Assembly: GCA_025351455.1 (NCBI GenBank)
Contig: JANXVW010000036.1
Location: forward strand, 1-34,612
DNA from: Betaproteobacteria bacterium
GTDB lineage: Bacteria; Pseudomonadota; Gammaproteobacteria; Burkholderiales; JACQAP01
Direction: 5' to 3'
DNA: 34,612 bases
Below, in pieces: positions 10,672-17,583 of this stretch; position 1 is the first letter of the stretch, and the number at the start of each line of letters is the position of its first letter. The notes under the pieces are model-generated. The model worked only from the letters and a program-made list of their open reading frames with translations. It was not told the origin of the DNA and ran no database searches. Position numbers and translations under genes: made by a program.

Positions 10672-12176
10672 TGCGGAAAAGATCCGGAATTCCGCGCAAA
10701 AGCATAAGAACTGAGCGCCAGAGACACCGGCCGATCACGACGTCCAGGTCTTTCTTCAGATCTTTTCCACACACGGTCCGGCGCGGGCGGTCAAATTTCT
10801 TCCGCGCCGCCTTATTCGCCTTGCTGGGCGCCGCGTTCCTGGGCGGTTGCGCGACCCTGCCGGAGGTGTCGCGCGGACCGCGTAATTCGCAGGCGGTGCG
10901 CTTCGAGGACGGCAAGGGTCCGCTGACGGGCGCGCAGAGCGCAGCCATCATTGCACGGCTGAAAACGAGCTCCGGCGAAACCAGCATTCTGGACCGGCAT
11001 GTCGCGCTAGAGCAGTCATTTGTCGACAGCCCGCTGGTCGTCGGTAATCGCGTCACGCTGATCAAGGACGGCCCGGCCACTTACCGTGCGATGTTTGCCG
11101 CGATCCGCAAGGCGAAAGACCATATCAACCTCGAGACCTATATCATCGAGGACGATGAAATCGGCCGGAAATTCTCCGACCTCCTGATCGAGAAACAGGG
11201 GCAGGGCGTGCAGGTCAGCGTCCTCTACGACAGCGCAGGCTCGATCAATACGCCGCGCGCCTTCTTCGAGCGCCTCGAGGCAAACGGCATACGCACCCTC
11301 GAGTTCAATCCGATCAATCCGCTGTCGGGCAGGAATAAGAGCTGGCTCGATCACCGCGACCATCGCAAGCTGCTGATCGTCGACGGGCGCATGGCCTTCC
11401 TCGGTGGCGTCAACATCAGCAGCGTCTACTCCGGAGGTTCCGCGCCCAAGGCGAAGCCGGTGATATCGGCGGATGGCAAGAACAAGGTGCCATGGCGAGA
11501 TACCCACTTGCAGGTCGAAGGGCCTGTTGTTGCCGAATACCAGAAACTGTTCCTCGATACCTGGGAAAAACAGAAAGGCGAACCGTTGGCCGGCGGGCAC
11601 TATTTTCCGCAGATCGAGAATACCGGCAAGGACATCGTGCGCGCCATAGGCAGTGCCGCCGATGAACCCTACAGCCGCATCTATGTGACCCTGGTGTCGG
11701 CAATCAACTCCGCCGAGACCTCGATCTATCTGACCAATGCGTACTTCGTCCCCGATCCGCAGCTGCTCGCCGCGTTGAAGGAGGCGGCGCAACGCGGTGT
11801 GGACGTAAGGATCCTGTTGCCGGGCCAGACCGATTTCTGGGCGGTATTCCATGCCGGCCGTTCGCACTATACGGAACTGTTGAAAGCGGGCGTGAAGGTC
11901 TATGAGCGCCAGGGCGCATTGCTGCACGCGAAAACCGCGCTCATCGACGGTGTGTGGTCGTGCATCGGTTCCACCAACCTGGACTGGCGCAGTTTCGTGC
12001 ACAACAACGAGGTCGACGCGGTAATACTCGGCGACAGTTTCGCCCGGCAACTGCAGGCCATGTACGAAGACGACCTCAAGGAATCCAAAATCATCAACCT
12101 GAAGCAATGGCGCAAACGTTCGGTGTTCCTGCGCATGAAGGAATGGTCCGCACGGCTGTGGGAATACTGGCTGTAG
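10668..12176 (+). CDS. Phospholipase D-fold lipoprotein, cardiolipin synthase-like
   Basis: The 502-residue protein has two HKD motifs, HRKLLIVD and HAKTALID, each followed by a typical GGVN or GSTN segment. Members of this family transfer phosphatidyl groups, as in cardiolipin synthase, or hydrolyse phosphodiesters. The N-terminus is odd: about 45 Arg-rich residues precede a hydrophobic stretch ending in FLGGC (lipobox, Cys about 61), so the product is probably a lipoprotein. No ATG, GTG or TTG lies closer to the hydrophobic segment, so the start must be 10668 or 10671. It overlaps the ndvB stop as ATGA, implying translational coupling. The pairing suggests a job linked to the glucan or the membrane, for example adding a phosphoglycerol group, but that is speculation. 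Substrate is unknown. Confidence 0.88.
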   Translation: MMRKRSGIPRKSIRTERQRHRPITTSRSFFRSFPHTVRRGRSNFFRAALFALLGAAFLGGCATLPEVSRGPRNSQAVRFEDGKGPLTGAQSAAIIARLKTSSGETSILDRHVALEQSFVDSPLVVGNRVTLIKDGPATYRAMFAAIRKAKDHINLETYIIEDDEIGRKFSDLLIEKQGQGVQVSVLYDSAGSINTPRAFFERLEANGIRTLEFNPINPLSGRNKSWLDHRDHRKLLIVDGRMAFLGGVNISSVYSGGSAPKAKPVISADGKNKVPWRDTHLQVEGPVVAEYQKLFLDTWEKQKGEPLAGGHYFPQIENTGKDIVRAIGSAADEPYSRIYVTLVSAINSAETSIYLTNAYFVPDPQLLAALKEAAQRGVDVRILLPGQTDFWAVFHAGRSHYTELLKAGVKVYERQGALLHAKTALIDGVWSCIGSTNLDWRSFVHNNEVDAVILGDSFARQLQAMYEDDLKESKIINLKQWRKRSVFLRMKEWSARLWEYWL

Positions 12177-12180
12177 GCGC

Positions 12181-12226
12181 GACCCTCCTTCCCCTTCAAG
12201 GGGAAGGCCGGGATGGGGATGGGTCG
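12181..12226 (+). repeat. REP-like intergenic repeat, copy 1
   Basis: This 46-bp element starts GACCCTCCTTCCCC, contains the palindrome CCCCTTCAAGGGG, and ends GGATGGGGATGGGTCG. It begins 4 bases after the lipoprotein stop and may act as a 3' end structure. It differs from copy 3 at one base. Confidence 0.85.
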
Positions 12227-12280
12227 ATTTTTTAACGGCCCTGTTTGAGAATTTTCTTTTCGTGCTGTTCTTTTCATGCA

Positions 12281-12325
12281 ACCCATCCCCACCCCTGACC
12301 CTCCCCTTGAAAGGGAGGGAGGTTC
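12281..12325 (-). repeat. REP-like intergenic repeat, copy 2 (inverted)
   Basis: This is an inverted, diverged copy of the element at 12181, reading ACCCATCCCCACCCCTGACC on the plus strand followed by a palindromic CTCCCCTTGAAAGGGAG. Together with copies 1 and 3 it can form long hairpins in the transcript. Confidence 0.8.
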
Positions 12326-12392
12326 ATCTGCTTTATCTTGGTTGCCTCTCGGGCAATCCGATCTACGACAACCTTCAGCGACTGGCGCCCGT

Positions 12393-12438
12393 GACCCTCC
12401 TTCCCCTTCAAGGGGAAGGTCGGGATGGGGATGGGTCG
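12393..12438 (+). repeat. REP-like intergenic repeat, copy 3
   Basis: This copy matches copy 1 at 45 of 46 bases and has the same orientation. The three copies fill most of the space between the lipoprotein gene and the promoter of the CsbD unit. Confidence 0.85.
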
Positions 12439-12517
12439 CATGTTCATGGCAGTACCGAGCCTTCACGATCAGGGCCGGTTTCCTGCCGCACCAATCCTGA
12501 AAATTTTTCCGGTCGGC

Positions 12518-12532
12518 CGGTATTTATTACCG
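12518..12532. promoter_or_regulatory. Putative enhancer (UAS) palindrome, CsbD unit
   Basis: The sequence CGGTATTTATTACCG matches the site at 20251-20265 in 12 of 15 positions. It is centred about 62 bases upstream of the -24 element at 12587. A degenerate second half-match, GTAAACCTTAACCG, lies at 12547-12560. Assignment as an activator site rests on similarity to the other two promoters and on position. Confidence 0.5.
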
Positions 12533-12585
12533 TCGTGTCGTGGAAAGTAAACCTTAACCGGATGAATTGCCGACTTAAATGTTAT

Positions 12586-12601
12586 TGGCACGGCGGTTGC
12601 G
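12586..12601 (+). promoter_or_regulatory. Sigma-54 (-24/-12) promoter, CsbD unit
   Basis: TTGGCACGGCGGTTGC is a near-perfect match to the sigma-54 consensus TGGCACG-N4-TTGC. GG is at 12587-12588 and GC at 12599-12600, with exactly 10 nt between them. Transcription should start near 12612, about 78 bases before the CsbD start codon. Confidence 0.8.
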
Positions 12602-12689
12602 ACAGCAACCCTTGCGATAGCCGCTTTCAGCCGCGCATATCGACTGCAAGCGGATGCGTCTTTCAGCCAACGGGAAAAAAGGAGCAGCA

Positions 12690-12887
12690 ATGAACTGGGA
12701 TCGTATCGAAGGGAACTGGAAACAATTTTCGGGCAAGGCCAAGGAGCAATGGGGCAAATTGACCGACGATGAACTCGACAAGGTCGCCGGCCGACGCGAA
12801 CAACTCGCCGGCAAGATCCAGGAATCCTATGGCATCAGCCGCGATGAAGCAGAGCGCCAGGTGAAGGATTGGGAATCGCGGTTCTGA
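12690..12887 (+). CDS. CsbD family stress protein
   Basis: The 65-residue hydrophilic protein opens with MNWDRIEGNWKQFSGKAKEQ and continues with WGKLTDDEL, the hallmark of the CsbD family of small stress-induced proteins whose molecular role is not settled. The ATG at 12690 follows a good ribosome site, AAGGAG, 6 bases upstream. It is the first gene behind the sigma-54 promoter at 12586 and is followed after 85 bases by a small exported protein, with a terminator beyond. The full family length is present and nothing is missing. Confidence 0.93.
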   Translation: MNWDRIEGNWKQFSGKAKEQWGKLTDDELDKVAGRREQLAGKIQESYGISRDEAERQVKDWESRF

Positions 12888-12972
12888 GCGGCGCGTTTCA
12901 AGCGCAATCCTGCAATTGCCGCGACTGACACAAAAATTTCAATAATTGTCTTAACAGGACTAGGAGAAGACC

Positions 12973-13419
12973 ATGCACACACACGACGACTTCCTGCAAC
13001 CCTCCACCGGCGCCATCTGGCGCGACCGCCTTCTGACCGCGGGTGCTGCAATCGTCATTGGCATGACGTTGAGTGCTACCGCGCCGGCGGACGAAACGTC
13101 GAGCGAGAACAAGCGTGCCGCCGATCTGAAATACGATCAGACCGTGCGCCAGGCCAAGGCCGACTACAAGGCGGCCCGCGCGAAATGCAACAGCCTCGGC
13201 GGCAACGACAAGGATGTCTGCGTGAAGGAAGCCAAGGCTGCCGAATCGACCTCGATATCGGACGCGAAGGCCGCAAAGAAGAACGCCGGCACCAATGCCG
13301 AGGCGCACGCCGACGCGCGTCATGCCGAATTCAAGGTCGCCAAGGAAAGGTGCGAATCGATGAGCGGCAACGCCAAGGACATCTGCGTGAAGGAGGCCGA
13401 GGCCAGGTATCGCCAGTAA
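12973..13419 (+). CDS. Small exported protein with duplicated Cys-GNxKDxCVKEA motif
   Basis: The protein has 148 residues. It starts at an ATG behind AGGAG. An N-terminal hydrophobic stretch (LLTAGAAIVIGMTLSATAPA) looks like a signal peptide, so a periplasmic location is likely. The mature part is rich in Ala, Lys and Glu, probably helical, and contains two copies of a Cys-bearing unit: CNSLGGNDKDVCVKEAKA and CESMSGNAKDICVKEAEA. Each has two cysteines eleven residues apart, which could pair as disulfides. I do not recognise a named family. The gene probably shares the CsbD transcript and ends before the terminator at 13535. Confidence 0.85.
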   Translation: MHTHDDFLQPSTGAIWRDRLLTAGAAIVIGMTLSATAPADETSSENKRAADLKYDQTVRQAKADYKAARAKCNSLGGNDKDVCVKEAKAAESTSISDAKAAKKNAGTNAEAHADARHAEFKVAKERCESMSGNAKDICVKEAEARYRQ

Positions 13420-13534
13420 CGCTTAAAGGGAAACCGTAGCGGACACCTCTGCGCGAGGTGACGCTCTCCGGTACCCGTCATTGCAATCCGGGCCGACCGC
13501 TAACCGGCTCGTGACAGTACGCCTAACCACCGCC

Positions 13535-13568
13535 AGCCCCCGGTCCGCAAGGACTTGGGGCTTTTTTT
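13535..13568 (+). terminator. Strong intrinsic terminator
   Basis: AGCCCC-CGGTCC pairs with GGACTT-GGGGCT around a GCAA tetraloop, followed by seven T residues. It lies 115 bases after the stop of the exported Cys-motif gene. The 3' region before it also contains a smaller hairpin, CACCTC-TGCGC-GAGGTG. Confidence 0.88.
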
Positions 13569-13591
13569 GTCTACCGAGACTACCAGGGACC

Positions 13592-13624
13592 TTCACCGCA
13601 AAGACGCAAAGTAACGCAAAGGAA
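13592..13624 (+). repeat. CACCGCAAAG-type repeat, left copy
   Basis: The sequence TTCACCGCAAAGACGCAAAG continues with TAACGCAAAGG. An inverted partner lies at 13753-13784, so the transcript could form a large stem with a loop of about 130 bases. The same paired arrangement recurs at 29636 and 29761. Confidence 0.8.
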
Positions 13625-13752
13625 GGAATGGCCACGCGGGCTCGAGAGGAAGAACCGCTCGCCAAATCACGGTCGATTACAGGTGGCGATCATCGTTGTC
13701 ACCGTTACGGAACGGCGAGTACCCTGGAAGGCTATTGTTCCGCTTGCGCACT

Positions 13753-13784
13753 TCTTTGCGTTCCTTTGCGTCTTTGCGGTGAGA
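13753..13784 (-). repeat. CACCGCAAAG-type repeat, right inverted copy
   Basis: On the plus strand this reads CTTTGCGTTCCTTTGCGTC followed by TTTGCGGTGAGA, the reverse complement of the element at 13592. It ends 19 bases before the stop codon of the minus-strand kinase and could serve as a transcription end for either direction. Confidence 0.8.
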
Positions 13785-13802
13785 AGAATTGGCCCGACGG
13801 GA

Positions 13803-16800
13803 TTACTTGGGTTCGCGGGCGCGAAGGATCGCGCTGTAGAGTTCTTCAAGGTTGACGGGCTTGGCGACGAATTCCTGGTAGCCGGCGGCCATGGCGGCCT
13901 TGTAGTCCTGGTCGCGTGCGTAGCCGGTGAGCGCGACGGCGGGGGTGTTGCCGCCGCTCGCCGCGTTGAGCGCGCGCACCTTGCGCACGAGTTCGTAGCC
14001 GTCTTCTTCCGGCAACCCGATGTCGGAAACGAGAACGTCCGGACGCAGGGACTGCAGCTTTTCCAGGGCTTCCGGCGCGGAGGCTGCGGAGGTGACTTCC
14101 GCGCCGGCACGCTGCAGGGCCTCCTGCAGCATCTCGCGCGTGTTCGGATCGTCGTCGACAGACAGGATGCGTAAACCCGTCAGCCCGGGCTTGGGCTTCG
14201 TGCGCGGCGCGACGCCAGCGTCCGGTGCGCGCGGTGCGACCGTCGCCGGTTGCGCCGGGCCGGCTTCGTGCAGGGAGCGGATGGGGAGTACGACCGCAAA
14301 GCGCGCTCCGCGGCCCTCGCCCTCGCTCTGTGCCATGACGGTGCCGCCGTGCAGTTCGGTGAGATGGCGCACGATCGCCAGGCCCAACCCCAGCCCGCCA
14401 TGCCGGCGTTTTATGCTGGCGTCCGCCTGGCGGAAGCGGTCGAAAACGTAAGGCAGGAATTCGGCGCTGATTCCCTCGCCATCGTCGGCTACGCTGACTT
14501 CGACCTGCGCGTCTTTGCGCGACAGGCCGAGCGTGATGCGGCCGCCGGGACGGGTGAATTTCACCGCATTCGACAGCAGGTTCCAGACGATCTGTTGCAG
14601 CCGGGCGGGATCGCCGGATAGCGTGCCGACATCCGGATCGATGCGACGTTCGAGCGTGATGCCGCGTGCCACGATTGCCGGGCGCAGCGATTCGACGATG
14701 GAATCGATGAGCGAAATCAGGTCGACCGGCTGGATATCGAGCCGCAGGCGGCCCGAGCCGATGTCGGCAACGTTCAGCAGGGCATTGATGAGTTTGGCCT
14801 GCGCGTTGGCGCTTGCGTCGATCTGCGCGAGCGCCCGCCGTACCGTCGCGCGATCGGCTTCCCCTTCCTGCAGGGTCTGGGTCCAGCCAAGAATTGCATT
14901 CAGGGGTGTGCGCAGTTCGTGCGACAAGGTTGCCAGGAAATCGTCCTTGGCGCGGTTGGCCGCCTCCGCCTGCGTGCGCAATGCATGTTCGCGCTGCAAC
15001 AGATCGACGCGCTCCTGTTCGGTCTGTTTGCGCTCGTCGATATCGACCAGCACCACCAGCCACTTTTCCTTGCGGCCGCCGGCATCGTGTACCGGCACGC
15101 CGCGCGCCAGGTGCCAGCGATACTGGCCGTCGGAGGCGCGGCGCATGCGCAATTCCGATTCATAGGCCGCGTCCGAGGCGCGCGCCTGCCTCCAGGTTTC
15201 TATCGCTTTCTCGCGTTCGTCGGGATGGATCTGGTTCATCCATTCGCCGTGCACGCTCTGCTCCAAGGTGAGGCCGCTGTATTCGACCCAGTACTGGTTG
15301 ATGAACTCCGGGCTGCCGTTGCGGCCGACGATCCATACCCCCTGGGGAGAAATCTCCACTAGCGAACGGTAGCGTTCCTCACTGTCGCGCAACCCATCTT
15401 CGGCGCGCTTGCGGGCGGTGATGTTCCTGACGTTGCACTGCATGACCCGCCTGCTGCCCGACATGTAAGCATTACAGGTGAATTCGACGTCCTGGGGTTG
15501 CCCGGAAGGCGTGACCATGGTCAGGTGATCGTAGCGGTGGTAGTTTTTCTTCCGCAGTTCGGCGAAGGCCGCGCGGCCGCGCGCCTCATCGTGGAACAGC
15601 CCCATGTCCCACAGGGACGTGGCGAGCAGCTGCTCGCGCGTCTGGCCCAGCAGTTCGACCATGTACGGATTGACGTCGGTAATGCGTCCCGTATCGGCAT
15701 CGAACAGGAACACGCCGTCCGGCGAGGCCTCGAACAACCTGCGATAGCGCACCTCCGATGCATTCAGCGCCGCGCCGGCGCGCCGCTGCACGAGGTTGAT
15801 TCCGGCCAGCAGGAAGCTGAGCAGAATCCCGCTCAGGGCGACGTTTGGCGCAATGCTGCGCTCCGATGCCTGTTCGAATTCCGGACGCGTGGTGAACGCC
15901 ATGCCCCACGAGCGCCCGGGAAGGTCCACCACCGCCGTAGTCGAAAAGCGCGGCTTGTAGCCCGCGACCCAGTTCGGCCGCATCAGGTCGGAGCGGTACA
16001 TCAGCGAATTGGTCGAAGTTTGCGTGCCGTCGTAAACCTGCAGGTCGACTTCGCGGCCCGCGTCGCCGGAATGCACGGCCGAAAACATTTCGTCGGTCTG
16101 CACCGAGGCGTGGATGAAGCCGCGCAACGCTGCGCGACGCGCCGCTTCCGTAGCCGGCACGCTCCGGCCGCTGTACACCGGCACGAAAACATGGAAGCCG
16201 GCGCGCTTCTTCGCCCAGAATTCCCGGATCACGGTCAGCTTGCCTGAGATCGCCGGCCTGCCGCTGTCGCGTGCGCGTTCCATCGCGGCCCGGCTTTTTG
16301 GATCGGTGAACATGTCGTTGCCCGTGGCAACCTGGCTGCGCCACTCCTGCGGTTCGAGATAGACGAAGCGCAGCCGTCCGTTCGCGCCGTTGTTGAGAAC
16401 AATGCGCGGGATGTTGCCGGCGGATCGCGGGCTCTGCGCAAATTGGCCCGGAGCGCCCTCGCGGCGCATCCAGCCGACGCCCAGTATGCCGGCATACCGG
16501 ATTTCCGAGGATTGCAAGGGGGCGGCGCGCGAGCCGGAGTGCTGCTTTTTCAGGTTGAGGCGGCCCGCGAAAGCGCGAAACTGCGCCAAGCTCGGTTCGC
16601 GGTCGCCGGCGAACAGGGTCGCGCCATCGCGCAGTAAAACCAGGTAGGCATCCATCTGGTCTTTCGTCCCGCGCTGGGTGCTGGCGGCATATTTTTCGAA
16701 CCTTACCGCGTCTTCCGCATCCGCCATGCGCAACAACTGCCAGACAACCGCGCCTGTGGCGGCCAGCGTAATCACCAGGACCAGAAAAGGCCCCCACAGA

Positions 16801-16823
16801 TATTGTCTGGAATCCGGTTTCAT
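13803..16823 (-). CDS. Hybrid histidine kinase, CHASE-PAS-PAS-HisKA-HATPase-REC
   Basis: This 1,006-residue membrane sensor kinase has a first membrane segment at about 8-28. A periplasmic CHASE-type region (about 60-310) contains GVGWMRREG. A second membrane segment lies near 328-346, and two PAS domains begin near 359 and 483. HisKA has LSHELRTPLN with the phospho-acceptor H635. HATPase_c has NLLSNAVKF, DDGEGIS and GLGLGLAIV. A C-terminal receiver carries phospho-acceptor D934 (VSDIGLP) and a conserved ALTGYA/KP pair. All catalytic motifs look intact. I chose the ATG at 16823 because the first membrane segment follows it directly; an upstream in-frame start would add about 35 residues. Ligand and output partner are unknown. 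It lies between two putative sigma-54 units, making it a candidate input to them. Confidence 0.94.
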   Translation of the reverse strand: MKPDSRQYLWGPFLVLVITLAATGAVVWQLLRMADAEDAVRFEKYAASTQRGTKDQMDAYLVLLRDGATLFAGDREPSLAQFRAFAGRLNLKKQHSGSRAAPLQSSEIRYAGILGVGWMRREGAPGQFAQSPRSAGNIPRIVLNNGANGRLRFVYLEPQEWRSQVATGNDMFTDPKSRAAMERARDSGRPAISGKLTVIREFWAKKRAGFHVFVPVYSGRSVPATEAARRAALRGFIHASVQTDEMFSAVHSGDAGREVDLQVYDGTQTSTNSLMYRSDLMRPNWVAGYKPRFSTTAVVDLPGRSWGMAFTTRPEFEQASERSIAPNVALSGILLSFLLAGINLVQRRAGAALNASEVRYRRLFEASPDGVFLFDADTGRITDVNPYMVELLGQTREQLLATSLWDMGLFHDEARGRAAFAELRKKNYHRYDHLTMVTPSGQPQDVEFTCNAYMSGSRRVMQCNVRNITARKRAEDGLRDSEERYRSLVEISPQGVWIVGRNGSPEFINQYWVEYSGLTLEQSVHGEWMNQIHPDEREKAIETWRQARASDAAYESELRMRRASDGQYRWHLARGVPVHDAGGRKEKWLVVLVDIDERKQTEQERVDLLQREHALRTQAEAANRAKDDFLATLSHELRTPLNAILGWTQTLQEGEADRATVRRALAQIDASANAQAKLINALLNVADIGSGRLRLDIQPVDLISLIDSIVESLRPAIVARGITLERRIDPDVGTLSGDPARLQQIVWNLLSNAVKFTRPGGRITLGLSRKDAQVEVSVADDGEGISAEFLPYVFDRFRQADASIKRRHGGLGLGLAIVRHLTELHGGTVMAQSEGEGRGARFAVVLPIRSLHEAGPAQPATVAPRAPDAGVAPRTKPKPGLTGLRILSVDDDPNTREMLQEALQRAGAEVTSAASAPEALEKLQSLRPDVLVSDIGLPEEDGYELVRKVRALNAASGGNTPAVALTGYARDQDYKAAMAAGYQEFVAKPVNLEELYSAILRAREPK
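15464..15476. promoter_or_regulatory. UAS-like palindrome inside kinase gene
   Basis: TGTAAGCATTACA contains the exact 11-mer GTAAGCATTAC that is also the core of the palindrome at 20251-20265. It lies within the coding sequence (Asn-Ala-Tyr), so it may be chance. Confidence 0.25.
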
Positions 16824-16982
16824 CGGATGTCGAAAAAAAGTAAATGCCGAATAAATACGCAGACGACACTGTTCCACACACCGAGTGAATAGACTGCGTG
16901 TCCGCCAATTAGTGCGCGCGACGCGCATCGGCAGTGCTATCTCCGGCGCTTTCCCCCTTACCTCGGGCTACGCGATTCGATC

Positions 16983-16997
16983 AGGTAACCCTTACAA
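16983..16997. promoter_or_regulatory. Putative UAS palindrome 1, DUF3309 unit
   Basis: AGGTAACCCTTACAA is a near-palindrome related to CGGTAAGCATTACCG. It is centred at 16990, 22 bp from the next copy, which is two helical turns, so a cooperative regulator could bind both on one face. Confidence 0.5.
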
Positions 16998-17004
16998 GGC
17001 GCCG

Positions 17005-17019
17005 TTGTAAGCCTTACCG
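17005..17019. promoter_or_regulatory. Putative UAS palindrome 2, DUF3309 unit
   Basis: TTGTAAGCCTTACCG differs from the site at 20251 at only a few positions. Both are followed by the same GCG. It is centred about 82 bases upstream of the -24 element at 17094, a normal distance for a sigma-54 enhancer. Confidence 0.55.
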
Positions 17020-17092
17020 CGACGCGCCTGATCGCGGGCGGGTTTGCGCCGTAGAACGCTGAATCGTCACCAGAATTATTTCTCTGGTGCAA

Positions 17093-17108
17093 TGGCATGG
17101 AAGCTGCT
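17093..17108 (+). promoter_or_regulatory. Sigma-54 (-24/-12) promoter, DUF3309 unit
   Basis: TGGCATGGAAGCTGCT has GG at 17094-17095 and GC at 17106-17107 with exactly 10 nt between. The surrounding block (GCAATGGCATGGA, then TGCTGAATAG) is nearly identical to that at 20379-20402 before the DUF1328 gene, which argues for shared function. Confidence 0.7.
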
Positions 17109-17194
17109 GAATAGCCTGAGGGTGGGCGGGAGAAGCATTTGACCTCGCGTTGAATCCTCCCCTTGCTGCAGCGGTCAAGGAAAAGGTCCGGTTC

Positions 17195-17275
17195 ATGACA
17201 CGAATGATGCTGATGTGGATGTTCGGTGTTCCGTTGACCGTGATGCTGTTGTTCATGGTTTTCGGAATCCTGTGA
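17195..17275 (+). CDS. Predicted 26-residue membrane peptide
   Basis: The open frame MTRMMLMWMFGVPLTVMLLF ends six residues later and forms a single hydrophobic segment after one Arg. It is the first frame behind the sigma-54 promoter at 17093 and lies 56 bases before the DUF3309 gene. The ribosome site (AAGG, about 8 bases upstream) is modest. I do not recognise a family. Its position and membrane character make it plausible, but a frame this short could be chance. Confidence 0.4.
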   Translation: MTRMMLMWMFGVPLTVMLLFMVFGIL

Positions 17276-17331
17276 AAGATGCGGATTGAATCCCTGCGAC
17301 GCCGCTTGTCGCCTGGGCCGAGGAGAGAGAA

Positions 17332-17490
17332 ATGACAATGGGAACATTGCTGTTGATCGTCGTGGTCCTGCTGCTGATCGGCGCCGTGCCGAGTTGGCCC
17401 TACAGTAAAAGCTGGGGATACGGGCCCAGCGGCGTGCTCGGCGTCGTCGTCCTCGTAGTCGTCCTGCTGGTGGTCATGGGGCGAATCTGA
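17332..17490 (+). CDS. DUF3309 family small membrane protein
   Basis: This 52-residue protein has the layout of DUF3309: MTMGTLLLIVVVLLLIGAVP forms a first membrane helix, SWPYSKSWGYGPSG is the conserved Trp/Tyr/Gly loop, and a second helix of mostly Val and Leu ends at MGRI. The ATG at 17332 follows a GAGGAGAGAG ribosome site. The function of the family is unknown; it is common in proteobacteria, often near other stress proteins. The stop codon lies inside the first unit of a 17-bp tandem repeat. Confidence 0.9.
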   Translation: MTMGTLLLIVVVLLLIGAVPSWPYSKSWGYGPSGVLGVVVLVVVLLVVMGRI

Positions 17491-17531
17491 CCACGGCGCG
17501 TATCTGACCACGGCGCGAATCTGACCGTGGC
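17481..17531 (+). repeat. Three tandem copies of a 17-bp unit
   Basis: The unit GCGAATCTGACCACGGC occurs three times in a row with period 17 (17481, 17498, 17515). Copy 2 has one change (GCGTAT) and copy 3 has two near its end. Copy 1 supplies the last codons and stop of the DUF3309 gene. The rest fills part of the gap before the BON gene. Confidence 0.85.
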
Positions 17532-17583
17532 ATCCGGATATGAAGAGTTTTCTAACCGATGTTTAGTCGAACCGGAGATTTTC

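Larger units (their letters stand above)
13420..13802. other. Intergenic region between convergent genes
   Basis: This 383-base gap between a plus-strand and a minus-strand gene contains a hairpin-rich 3' region, the terminator at 13535 and the inverted repeat pair. An open frame crossing it (13481-13855) runs through the terminator and the repeats, so I do not regard it as a gene. Confidence 0.6.
16824..17194. other. Divergent regulatory region between kinase and DUF3309 unit
   Basis: This region separates the minus-strand kinase from the plus-strand small-protein operon. It holds two UAS-like palindromes, a 7-bp hairpin (CACCAGA...TCTGGTG, 17068-17089) abutting the -24 element, and a -24/-12 promoter. 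The two palindromes could also act on the divergent kinase gene, whose own promoter I could not identify. Confidence 0.55.

Noticed and set aside
13481-13855. A 124-codon plus-strand frame in the gap before the kinase
   Set aside because: It runs through a strong terminator and both repeat copies and ends inside the opposite gene; it has no ribosome site or domain.
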